Shown piece by piece: positions 8,087-16,816 of a DNA stretch of 64,000 nt (position 1 is the stretch's first letter; each line of letters starts with the position of its first letter). The notes below the pieces were generated by a model. That model was not told the DNA's origin, did not search any database, and saw nothing but the letters and a program-made list of their open reading frames with translations. Both the position numbers and the translations under genes were made by a program. Origin of the DNA: Planctomycetota bacterium (GTDB lineage Bacteria > Planctomycetota > Phycisphaerae > WQYP01); the NCBI GenBank assembly GCA_021831565.1, contig JAKBMM010000004.1:1-64000 (forward strand). The letters run 5' to 3'.

Positions 8087-8115
8087 CTTATAGCAATTCC
8101 ATTACTGGCAAGCAA
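8087..8115 (-). promoter_or_regulatory. Predicted sigma70-type promoter of hdrCBA-mvhDGA
   Basis: On the minus strand, -35 TTGCTT (8110-8115) and -10 TATAAG (8087-8092) are separated by exactly 17 bp. Transcription would start near 8080 and run through the Rex operator into hdrC at 7980. Other AT-rich hexamers nearby have poorer spacing. Confidence 0.55.
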
Positions 8116-8697
8116 GCCCAAATTTGGCCCAACTTTGGCGACCCTCCCCGGCTTCCCGGCAAGCCAAAGAAGCCTGGTAACCGTTCACAGCGGCGCGGAA
8201 AACGGCCGCGGGATTGCGATCCTCGCGGCTGCCTTATGGTCGCCATCCCCCGCAGCCGTGGATGGAAATCCACGGCCGTCCGTAACCGCAAGGAAAACGG
8301 TGTTTAACGGGTCAGCCTGCTGACCGTGTCACCAATAAAAATAAACCGTTCACGGCGGGACGCAAAACGGCTGCGGGATTCCACCACGCGGCTGTGTGAC
8401 TGGGCGGCGCGACGAATGGCGGTCCCGACACACACCGGGAAAACTTATGCCCGCCGGGACGTGCGCGAAAAACATCCGGTGCGTGAACGGTTACGAAGCC
8501 CGCCTGCCCGCTGGGCGCCGCAGACAGGCAAGAACCAACGGTATCGCCTGACAGCCAAGGGACGAAAAATCATTGGCCGCCGGCACGGAAGGTCCGCAGT
8601 GGCCATGAAGCATGATCCAAAACAGTCACCCTAAAAGAAGCGTATCACTTCGAGTAGAATCCAGCACGGCGAACAACTTAAAGCAATGGAGATTCCC
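8116..8697. other. Intergenic region with degenerate repeats, no confident gene
   Basis: About 580 bp between the divergent hdr operon and the helicase. Two related segments start with CCGTTCACRGCGG at 8181-8215 and 8347-8381, and a reversed form of GTAACCGTTCACG lies near 8481-8495, so this looks like decayed mobile or repeat DNA. A plus-strand frame 8326-8634 (102 codons, ending in a basic QRYRLTAKGRKIIGRRH stretch) lacks a ribosome-binding site and overlaps the repeat; it is not called. Confidence 0.5.
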
Positions 8698-11600
8698 ATG
8701 ACCCTGTCGGATATTACGTTTATCAGCAATGAGGCTGGTAGAACGCTGCGGGAGCGCTTCGCCGCCCTGCTGGGCAGTGACACCCGCCGGTTTGACTGCC
8801 TGGTCGGCTACTTCTTCATCAGTGGATTCCATAAACTTTATCCCAGCCTGGAAAACGTCGAGAAAATCCGCATTCTCGTCGGCCTGCGCACCGACCGTGC
8901 CATTTGGAATCTTCTCCACGAGGCAAACGAACCGTCCGAGAATACGCCCGGCCCGTTGCTCCAACACCATCCATCCCACGCCCAGGTACAGGAGCACATT
9001 CCCGCAGACATGCTCCATGAACTGGAAAACGCCCCCTACACCGCCGCAGTCGAAACCGGCGTCCAAAAATTTCTTCAATGGATTCAATCCGGAAAATTGG
9101 ATATCAAGGCCCACCCCTCCGAAAACCTACACGCCAAGGTCTACATCATGACCTTCCAGGAAGGCGACCGGGATGTTGGCCGCGTCATCACCGGTTCCAG
9201 CAATCTCACCCAAGCCGGCCTGCAGGACAACCTCGAATTCAACGTGGAGCTAAAGAATCGCTCCGACTACGACTTCGCCGCCGGCAAATTCAACGAGCTT
9301 TGGGCCGGCGCCGTGGACGTGGCCAAGCCCTGCGAATCCGCCATTCTCGAACGTTCGCCCTACGCCGAGTTCACACCCTACGAGCTTTACCTGAAGTTCC
9401 TCTATGAATATTTTCGCGGCGAACTCAACCGCCCCGCGGAGTTGGACGATCAGCCTGTCCCCAAAGGTTTCAAAAAACTCAAATATCAAGAAGAGGCGGT
9501 CCTCACGGCAAAGAAGATTCTGGAGGAATACGGCGGCGTCTTCCTCTCCGACGTGGTCGGCCTGGGCAAAACCTACATGGCCGCCATGCTGGCCCAGCAA
9601 CTTGATGGGCGATCTTTGGTGCTGGCGCCACCGCATCTTATTGACCCGGACAATCCCGGTTCATGGCGCAATGTCTTTGGAGATTTTCAGGTCCGTCAAA
9701 CCGATTTTGAATCCATCGGAACACTCGACGCCCTCCTGCGGCGCGACCTTACCAAATACAGGAATGTCTTTATCGACGAATCGCACCGCTTCCGCACCGA
9801 AACCAGCCAGACGTACGAGACGCTCGCTCAAATCTGCCGCGGCAAGCGCGTCATCCTGGTCTCCGCCACCCCGCTTAACAATACGCCGGGGGACGTCCTC
9901 AGTCAGATCAAACTTTTTCAAAATGGCGCCAACAGCACCATCCCCAACGTCCGCAACCTGAACGCATTCTTCGCCAAACTCCAGAATAAACTCAAAGGTC
10001 TGGACCGCCAGCACCACCTTGAGGCCTATTTGAACGCCGTCCAGGCCAACGCGAAAGCCGCCCGCGAAAGCGTCCTGAAATACCTGATGGTTCGCCGCAC
10101 CCGCACCGAAATTACCAAATATTATGGCGAAGACCTCAAACTGCAGGGACTTACATTTCCCGCGGTGGCCGATCCCCAGGCACTCCTTTACCAACTCAAC
10201 AAAGAAGAAGCCCGCATCCTCGACAGTACGATCAAGTCACTTACCCGCGATTTCAAATTCGCCCGCTACAAGCCGCTGTTTTATTTCGAGGGGGAGCGTG
10301 ACAACCACGAGTTGCAAAGCCAGCAAAACCTGGCCAAATTCATGAAAACCCTTATGGTCAAGCGGCTCGAAAGCAGTTTTCACGCCTTCCGGCTGACCTT
10401 GGGACGCTTCATCAAAACCTATGAACGTGTGATCACCGAATTCAACCACGGTCACGTCTACATCAGCAAGAAACACATCGACAAAATCTTCGCCCTGCTG
10501 GAATCGGACGATCAGCAGGCCGTCCAGGATTTGCTCGACGAAGACAAGGCCGAAAAGCTCGACGCCAAGGACTTCAACTCCAATTTCCTCGCCGATCTTC
10601 AAAGCGACCTGGCCATTCTCCAATCCATCCACAGCCAGTGGGCAAGTATCAAACGCGATCCTAAATGGGAATCCTTCCGCGAAATCCTCCGCATGGATAA
10701 GCAACTAAGTCACGGCAAGCTCATCATCTTTACCGAATCCCGCGAAACCGCCGAATATCTCGCCGGCTGCATTGCCCACGAGGTGGAGAAAAAAGTCCTA
10801 ATCTCCACCAGCCATTCCGACGAAGCCGCCTATCGTCGGGTCACCGATAATTTTGACGCTCGGGCGCTTCATCCAACAGACGATTATCGCATTCTCGTGG
10901 CCACGGAAGTGCTTTCCGAAGGCGTCAACCTTCACCGCTCCAATATCGTCATCAATTATGACATCCCATGGAACCCCACGCGGCTGATTCAACGCGTGGG
11001 CCGCGTCAACCGTGTCGGCACCCGATTTCAAACCATTCATACCTACAATTTTTTCCCAACTGATGAAGGCAACGACATCATCAAACTCAAGGAAGCCGCG
11101 CAGGCCAAAATTCATGCCTTTATCGAAATGCTCGGCGCCGATGCCCGGCTCCTGACGGATGGGGAGGAACTCAAGTCACATGACTTGTTCACCCGGCTCA
11201 ACTCCAAAGCCACCATCACCGGCGAGAATGAACAGGAGGAAACCGAGATCAAATACCTTACCGAAATCCGCGAAATCCGCGATAAAAATCCGGAACTCTT
11301 CGCCCGTGTCAAACGCCTGCCCAAGAAGGCTCGTTCAACCCGCCTGGTCGGCAAAACCGCCGGCCCGATTCACCAACCTCTCCCCGCCCTTCTGACCTAT
11401 TTCCGCCAGGGCCAGCTTGATAAATTCTATGTTACCGGTCCCGGCGAACCGGATGCCGCCGAGCTTGATTTCATGTCCGCGGCGCGTATTCTCAAGCCCG
11501 CCGACACCAACGAGCCGCTACAGAATATCGGCGATGATTTCTATGGCCTGTTCAACAAAAACCAAGCCGCCTTCGAAACCGCGACCAGCGCCAACGCCGA

Positions 11601-11934
11601 AGAATCCGTTTCCAAACCGATTAGCACCAACGACATCTACATTCTCAGGCGGCTTGAAGCCCGTGAAATCCGCACCTACCACGGTTTTACCGAAGAAGAT
11701 GAAACGTTCATCCAACAGGTAAGGCAATCACTTGCTGACGGAGCGATTCCCAAGGCCACATCCAAGAAGACCGCCCAGGCCCTGAAAAAAGAATCCGACC
11801 CACTGAAGGTATTGGCTATCTTGCGCCGCGATATACCCACCCTACTGCTCCAGCCTACCCGCGCCCAACAGACTGCCCGCATCACCAGCCCACGGGAAGT
11901 CATTCTGTCTTCCCTCCTGCTGGAGGCGCCATGA
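8698..11934 (+). CDS. PLD-nuclease/SNF2-type helicase fusion (restriction or defence system)
   Basis: A 1078-residue protein with two parts. Residues about 20-190 form a phospholipase D-like domain with NLHAKVYIM (HxK) and GSSNLTQAGL. The rest is a superfamily 2 helicase: Walker A VVGLGKTYMAA (about 289), FIDESHRF (about 359), VSATPLNN, and C-terminal VATEVLSEGVN with QRVGRVNRVG (about 764). The family is usually encoded beside DNA methylases in restriction-like loci, where it may translocate along and cut unmodified DNA. ATG 8698 has GGAG at correct spacing; ATG 8686 has none. The stop overlaps the methylase start (ATGA), so they are co-expressed. A single PLD HxK half-site would need a dimer to be active. 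Confidence 0.9.
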   Translation: MTLSDITFISNEAGRTLRERFAALLGSDTRRFDCLVGYFFISGFHKLYPSLENVEKIRILVGLRTDRAIWNLLHEANEPSENTPGPLLQHHPSHAQVQEHIPADMLHELENAPYTAAVETGVQKFLQWIQSGKLDIKAHPSENLHAKVYIMTFQEGDRDVGRVITGSSNLTQAGLQDNLEFNVELKNRSDYDFAAGKFNELWAGAVDVAKPCESAILERSPYAEFTPYELYLKFLYEYFRGELNRPAELDDQPVPKGFKKLKYQEEAVLTAKKILEEYGGVFLSDVVGLGKTYMAAMLAQQLDGRSLVLAPPHLIDPDNPGSWRNVFGDFQVRQTDFESIGTLDALLRRDLTKYRNVFIDESHRFRTETSQTYETLAQICRGKRVILVSATPLNNTPGDVLSQIKLFQNGANSTIPNVRNLNAFFAKLQNKLKGLDRQHHLEAYLNAVQANAKAARESVLKYLMVRRTRTEITKYYGEDLKLQGLTFPAVADPQALLYQLNKEEARILDSTIKSLTRDFKFARYKPLFYFEGERDNHELQSQQNLAKFMKTLMVKRLESSFHAFRLTLGRFIKTYERVITEFNHGHVYISKKHIDKIFALLESDDQQAVQDLLDEDKAEKLDAKDFNSNFLADLQSDLAILQSIHSQWASIKRDPKWESFREILRMDKQLSHGKLIIFTESRETAEYLAGCIAHEVEKKVLISTSHSDEAAYRRVTDNFDARALHPTDDYRILVATEVLSEGVNLHRSNIVINYDIPWNPTRLIQRVGRVNRVGTRFQTIHTYNFFPTDEGNDIIKLKEAAQAKIHAFIEMLGADARLLTDGEELKSHDLFTRLNSKATITGENEQEETEIKYLTEIREIRDKNPELFARVKRLPKKARSTRLVGKTAGPIHQPLPALLTYFRQGQLDKFYVTGPGEPDAAELDFMSAARILKPADTNEPLQNIGDDFYGLFNKNQAAFETATSANAEESVSKPISTNDIYILRRLEAREIRTYHGFTEEDETFIQQVRQSLADGAIPKATSKKTAQALKKESDPLKVLAILRRDIPTLLLQPTRAQQTARITSPREVILSSLLLEAP

Positions 11935-14900
11935 ACCGTGAACAGTCCCATATCCTTGTGCAAAACACCTTCCCCCAAAAGTTCAACAAGGGCCACTTTG
12001 AGGAGTTTGTCCAAAATCTGCTCAACCATATCGATGGTGAAAAGGCCTTCGGCTGCAATAGCCAGTATGTGAAAGACGCCTTCAAGGATCATGTTCGGCG
12101 CTATGAGCGGCTCGGCACCTATACTGCCCCCGACAAGCGCAAAGTCGATATTTTGGTCGTTCACCTCACCGGTGATTCCAAGCTTACGCGCGCTCGCACC
12201 GCGCTACGTAACTTCGTGGCGGATTACCTTAAACAACGCGACCGCAAGGATGCAGCGCTGGTGGCCTTTGTTTCCCCATCCGAATCCGCCTGGCGCTTCT
12301 CCTACGTCAAAATGGAATATGCCACCGTCGAAAAACCATCCGGCACTATAGGTACAGAGCCTCGGCTGACCCCGGCCCGGCGCTTCTCCTACATCGTCGG
12401 TCCCGGTGAAAGCTGCCACACCGCCCAGACGCGTTTCCTCGCCCTGCTGCAAAACACGCAAACCGATCCGCCGCTCTCGGAAATTGAAGAAGCCTTCAGC
12501 GTGGAGGCCGTTACCAGGGAATTCTTTGCGCGCTACAGGGAACTCGTCCTTGAAGTCCAAGAGGAACTGGACAAACTAGTCGAAAGCGATAAGGCTATCG
12601 GCGCGGAATTCGCCGCCCGCAAGGTCAACACCGTGGACTTTGCCAAAAAACTCCTGGGCCAAATCGTCTTCCTTTATTTCCTCCAGAAAAAGGGTTGGCT
12701 TGGCGTACCCAAAGGCGGCCAATGGGGAACCGGTCCGCACAATTTCCTGCGCAAGCTCGCCAATGGAGAATTTGCACAACGTAAAAACTTTTTTAACGAC
12801 ACCCTTGAGCCGCTCTTTTACGACACCCTCGCCACGGACCGCGGCCACGAAGCCTTTTGCGAACACTTCAACTGCCGCATTCCGTTTCTCAACGGCGGCT
12901 TGTTTGAACCGCTCAACAATTACAACTGGCGCAAAACCGAAATTCTGCTGCCCAATCGATTGTTTACCAATAGCGACCCAGTGGAGGAGGGCATCACCGG
13001 CACCGGCATTTTAGATGTTTTTGACCGTTACAATTTTACCGTGAATGAAGCCGAGCCGCTGGAAAAAGAAGTCGCCATCGACCCGGAAATGCTCGGCAAA
13101 GTCTTTGAAAATCTCCTGGAAGTCAAGGAACGAAAATCCAAAGGCTCTTTCTACACCCCGCGTGAGATCGTCCATTACATGTGCCAGGAAAGCCTGATCA
13201 ACTATCTGGATACTGCCGTAAATACCGCCAGCCCCACAATTCCGCGTGCGGACGTCGAAAAATTTATCCATCATGGCGACCGCATCGCGGACTACGACGT
13301 GGTCAACGCCAACCAGGGCATTGAGATGCCCGCCGCCATAAAGACCAACGCCCGCCCGTTGGACGCGGCGCTGGCCAATATCACCGTCTGCGATCCCGCC
13401 GTCGGCTCCGGGGCGTTCCTTGTCGGCATGATGCAGGAAATCGTCCGCGCCCGGTCTGCACTGACGTCCTATTTCAACGATGTTGCTGACCGCACGGCTT
13501 ATCACTTCAAGCGCCACGCCATTCAAACCTGCCTCTACGGTGTGGATATTGATCCCGGCGCCGTGGAAATCGCCAAATTGCGCCTCTGGCTTTCGCTGGT
13601 CGTGGATGAAGAAGATGTAAAACAAATCAAACCCCTGCCCAATCTTGACTACAAAGTCGTCGCGGGTAACTCTCTGCTGGGCGTGGAGAAAACGCTATTT
13701 AACGAAAAGCTCTTTGAGCGCCTCGAAGAACTCAAACCAAAATACTTTGATGAAACCAACAGCGATAAAAAACAGGAATACCGGCGTGAGATCGACCAAA
13801 TCATCCACCAGCTCACCAGCGGTAAGGAAACTTTTGACTTCGAGATATATTTCTCGGAAGTGTTCCGACACAGAAAAGGGTTTGATGTGGTAATCGGGAA
13901 TCCTCCCTACGGTTTCCGAAATGTCCTGAGTCCAAAAGAAAAGCAATATTTTCGCAAAGAACGCCGAATCGAATTTCCATCGGGAGATGTTGCGGAACTA
14001 TTCATCGTCTATTCACACTGCAAGCTAACTCGCCGGGACGGTACGCTTACATTTATCATCCCGAAAAAGTCGCTTTACGGACAATCCTGGAAAAACGTGC
14101 GCAAACTATGGCTGCATAACTCGCTTTTTTTCCTTATGGACGCGAGCCAAGCCTTCGAAAACGTCCTCCTGGAGCAGGTATCGTTTTCGATATGGAAGTC
14201 CGCGAGAGATCCGCAACGCATGATATCCGTGGGCTGGCTGAACGCTGACAAATCCGCGATAGAGCTTTTCGGGGCGTTCGAGTCATGCGATATTTTCACC
14301 GACGACCTGCGCAATGCCCAGATTTACAAGGGACTGTATCCCAAGTCGCTTGTCACGAAAATCGCGCGGGCTTCCGTTGGCGAGGCGGAGAACCCGCTCG
14401 GCGGTTCGATTGGGATTTCAAACTTGACACCGTATCTAACTTTTGAGGCCGATGGCAATTATCCCTGCGTCAAGGGGATTGACATAGTCCGCTACGGACT
14501 TAAGGCGGTGCCGCGGTACATCCCAGGGCGTGTCGCACGGGAGTATCTCGACGATTGCCCGGAGGTGAAGCTGGTGGCGCAGAAGATTATCGCCCACGTC
14601 CAGAACCCGCAGCCACACATCGTGATAGCGATGTTTCTCGACCAAGAGAAACGCCTTTTAAACGACACATGTGTGCAAATAATCGTTTCCGACGACCGGC
14701 TCACCCCGAAGTTCGTCATGGCATATTTTCATTCCATTTTTGCCAATTGGTACGCCTACAACTTCGTTTACAACCGCGCAATACGGACGATGGACTTCAT
14801 TGATTACTACATCAGGCAGATTGCCCTTCCGAAGACTGTTCTCGAAGACCCCTCCAGGCAGAAGCCGATAAATGCACTGGCGGACCAAATTATTGCCGCA

Positions 14901-15020
14901 AAGTCTGGAAATCCCGATGCCGACACCAGCGCACTGGAACATGAAATCGACCAACTCGTCTACCAACTTTACAACCTGACCCCGGAGGAAATTTCGATTG
15001 TGGAGGGAACCACAGGGTAA
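11931..15020 (+). CDS. Eco57I-like N6-adenine DNA methylase (type IIG/ISP-like)
   Basis: A 1029-residue class I methyltransferase. The SAM motif DPAVGSGAFLVGMM is near residue 487 and the catalytic NPPYGFRN near 656; FYTPREIVHYM precedes them. After the catalytic core, residues about 700-1000 form a probable target-recognition region with lower G+C, followed by a coiled C-terminus. The N-terminal 200 residues (KRKVDILVVHL near residue 70) may be an inactive or divergent nuclease-like module; I could not find a clean PD-(D/E)XK triad. It probably methylates the host site recognised by the system whose helicase/nuclease is the upstream gene (4-bp overlap). Confidence 0.92.
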   Translation: MNREQSHILVQNTFPQKFNKGHFEEFVQNLLNHIDGEKAFGCNSQYVKDAFKDHVRRYERLGTYTAPDKRKVDILVVHLTGDSKLTRARTALRNFVADYLKQRDRKDAALVAFVSPSESAWRFSYVKMEYATVEKPSGTIGTEPRLTPARRFSYIVGPGESCHTAQTRFLALLQNTQTDPPLSEIEEAFSVEAVTREFFARYRELVLEVQEELDKLVESDKAIGAEFAARKVNTVDFAKKLLGQIVFLYFLQKKGWLGVPKGGQWGTGPHNFLRKLANGEFAQRKNFFNDTLEPLFYDTLATDRGHEAFCEHFNCRIPFLNGGLFEPLNNYNWRKTEILLPNRLFTNSDPVEEGITGTGILDVFDRYNFTVNEAEPLEKEVAIDPEMLGKVFENLLEVKERKSKGSFYTPREIVHYMCQESLINYLDTAVNTASPTIPRADVEKFIHHGDRIADYDVVNANQGIEMPAAIKTNARPLDAALANITVCDPAVGSGAFLVGMMQEIVRARSALTSYFNDVADRTAYHFKRHAIQTCLYGVDIDPGAVEIAKLRLWLSLVVDEEDVKQIKPLPNLDYKVVAGNSLLGVEKTLFNEKLFERLEELKPKYFDETNSDKKQEYRREIDQIIHQLTSGKETFDFEIYFSEVFRHRKGFDVVIGNPPYGFRNVLSPKEKQYFRKERRIEFPSGDVAELFIVYSHCKLTRRDGTLTFIIPKKSLYGQSWKNVRKLWLHNSLFFLMDASQAFENVLLEQVSFSIWKSARDPQRMISVGWLNADKSAIELFGAFESCDIFTDDLRNAQIYKGLYPKSLVTKIARASVGEAENPLGGSIGISNLTPYLTFEADGNYPCVKGIDIVRYGLKAVPRYIPGRVAREYLDDCPEVKLVAQKIIAHVQNPQPHIVIAMFLDQEKRLLNDTCVQIIVSDDRLTPKFVMAYFHSIFANWYAYNFVYNRAIRTMDFIDYYIRQIALPKTVLEDPSRQKPINALADQIIAAKSGNPDADTSALEHEIDQLVYQLYNLTPEEISIVEGTTG

Positions 15021-15051
15021 GAATGCTTAGATTCCAAAAGGATGACGGCCA

Positions 15052-15480
15052 ATGAGCATGACAGTCCTCGTCGATATTATCAGTGAGTTGCCCCTTCCAA
15101 TGCGCGATCAGATTGAGGGGTACGCCAATTCCATCGAAGAGGCAGGCAATGATATCTTCCGGCAGGCTAACATCCAGTTTGACAAACGTCTCTTGGATGA
15201 ATTAGTGCTGATTGTGGGCATTCGCAGGCTCTGGACGCTGGTGGATTGCCAAAAGCGGCTGCTTGAGAACTCCCTCACGGCCGTGGAGAGAGAGGGCGGC
15301 GAAGGTTTTACGGTGGGAGGCGGTGTCTTAGCCAGGCATTCGCAGAAAACTCAAATGCTCGTAAACCTTTGGTGGAAACTCCTGGAACAAGTGGAAAAGC
15401 TTGGGCTTATTCGTTACGTCACCGCAGGATCCGTCTTGGACGTGCTGAGGCTATTGAGCGAAGAAGAACGTGGACATTAA
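15052..15480 (+). CDS. Hypothetical protein in the restriction-like operon
   Basis: A 142-residue protein of unknown family, predicted largely helical (LPMRDQIEGYANSIEEAGND..., ...LLEQVEKLGLIRYV). It has no signal peptide or recognisable motif. The ATG at 15052 follows AAAAGGAT at good spacing, 31 bp after the methylase stop, and the gene overlaps the next one by 11 bp, so it belongs to the same transcription unit. It could be a regulator, a structural partner of the next protein, or an antitoxin-like component; the sequence does not decide. Confidence 0.75.
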   Translation: MSMTVLVDIISELPLPMRDQIEGYANSIEEAGNDIFRQANIQFDKRLLDELVLIVGIRRLWTLVDCQKRLLENSLTAVEREGGEGFTVGGGVLARHSQKTQMLVNLWWKLLEQVEKLGLIRYVTAGSVLDVLRLLSEEERGH

Positions 15481-16291
15481 GAAAGTAAAGCGCGACCTGA
15501 AGGGCTTCATCAGCCAATACCGTGCCAATTTCGTCAATCTTTCCAAAAGAGAATCGCAGCTCCTTGAGATAGGGGCACTGGTCCTCGCCGCGGAGCACTA
15601 CAGGCGGCAGGGGTTCACAGTTCACTTGGAAAATCTGCAGAAGAGGCGATTCAGGGTAAAGCTCGGAGCGAGAGGGAAGCCGTTCAATTTTTCCTGGTAC
15701 GCCATCTCCCGGGATGACCAAAGGTTTGAAATCCATAGCAACCTATGCGTCGCCGGCGCCTGGAATGACGGCGGGCTTTATGTGATCGATGTCGGCGTCG
15801 TCAACGCGGGCAAACTGCCCGCTGATGCCGACACGCCGGCGCGACGCGAATGGAAAGCCATGGAAAACAAGGAACTGATTACGTTTGTCGAGGCCAAGAA
15901 ACTCGTAATCTACCCGATGCTGATGGCCCAGTTCTACGGGATCGTGCATGAAATAAAACCGGAGTTCGTGGACTGTTCGAATGCCAATGCCCCGCCGGAA
16001 GTCCATTTCTACCCATCCTTGGTGTCGGTTGGATACTTATACCGCATTTCCGGACTTATACTCGAAGGCTTCAGGAAACGAGGGTTTCGGGTCAACGTAA
16101 TACCGACCTTTGACGAGAAGATTTCACAGGTACTGTCAGACCCGAAAACCCAATCGCCCTTTCTTCCACAGCTCGTCGAAGCCGTCGCCCCGATAAGCGC
16201 GTCGGCCCGTGTCCAGGAGACACAGCCCTATCGCGAGGATTCCACCTCCAATAACAGCCCGGCTCCCACCATTCCGCCGAACAAGGCGTAG
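15470..16291 (+). CDS. Unassigned protein with a D...ExK nuclease-like signature
   Basis: A 273-residue protein starting with GTG at 15470 inside the end of the previous gene. Between residues about 85 and 150 the order is strand-like segments RFRVKLGARGKPFNFSWYAI and FEIHSNLCVAG, then GLYVIDVGVV with an acidic residue, then ITFVEAKKLVIYP with E-A-K. This spacing resembles a PD-(D/E)XK nuclease core, but that is inference from pattern only. The last 50 residues are polar and proline/serine-rich. It is the fourth gene after the PLD-helicase and methylase and could supply DNA cleavage. Confidence 0.75.
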   Translation: MDIKKVKRDLKGFISQYRANFVNLSKRESQLLEIGALVLAAEHYRRQGFTVHLENLQKRRFRVKLGARGKPFNFSWYAISRDDQRFEIHSNLCVAGAWNDGGLYVIDVGVVNAGKLPADADTPARREWKAMENKELITFVEAKKLVIYPMLMAQFYGIVHEIKPEFVDCSNANAPPEVHFYPSLVSVGYLYRISGLILEGFRKRGFRVNVIPTFDEKISQVLSDPKTQSPFLPQLVEAVAPISASARVQETQPYREDSTSNNSPAPTIPPNKA

Positions 16292-16816
16292 CCAAAGAAG
16301 TAGGCGCCCAAGAAGTGAAACGGGGACGCATTTAATTTTTCCGATAAGGCGCGGAGTTTCCGCTCTCCACAGGCGAGTCGCCCCGCCACGGCGACTCGCC
16401 CGGTAGAGAGCTAATTAATTCGGGACGGTTACGAATGCCATTAACTTAAGCATAAAAGGCAATAGAATCAACGGCATTTGATCTCCCCGCCGCGTGCGAT
16501 CATGGCCTTGAGTTGGGCCCTTGGTTGGGTCATGTAGCTATACCCATTGTGGCGCCGTTTGCGCACCCGACAGCCGTCGGGACGAAAAAACACCGGTTGA
16601 CGGTTCTTGCCACGTTGGGTAACGTGATGCGGAACGCCGGGGATGACCATGCGGGCGGCTCGAGGCGTGACAGGCGAGATACGTTATCCGGCCTTGGGCC
16701 TGTAAAATGGCAACTTTCACTATTTCCACGGGATCGAAAGCAAGATGCGGCGGCTCGATAACCCCTGTTGCGGCGACCGCTGAGGTTCCGATCATCGCGC
16801 GGCGGAGGATCTGGTA
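16292..16816. other. Intergenic region with transposase remnant
   Basis: About 525 bp with no intact gene. It holds the RayT stump at 16564-16680 (minus strand) and a palindrome CCCGACAGCCGTCGGGA at 16566-16582. The rest (16292-16560) shows no gene, promoter or RNA that I can recognise. It marks a junction between the restriction-like operon and the PIN module. Confidence 0.6.
16564..16680 (-). pseudogene. Truncated REP-associated tyrosine transposase (RayT, Y1_Tnp)
   Basis: On the minus strand a frame reads AARMVIPGVPHHVTQRGKNR followed by QPVFF, the highly conserved N-terminus of IS200-like/RayT transposases (metal-binding HxH within PHHVTQRG). Homology ends within about 25 codons, where a palindrome (16566-16582) is read as RPDGC, and the remaining frame to 16468 does not look like the family. 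The catalytic tyrosine region is missing, so the copy is dead. Confidence 0.8.

Noticed and set aside
8326..8634. 102-codon plus-strand frame in the hdrC-helicase gap
   Set aside because: Lies in repeat DNA, no ribosome-binding site and no recognisable domain; its YRLTAKGR ending is too short to support a winged-helix call.
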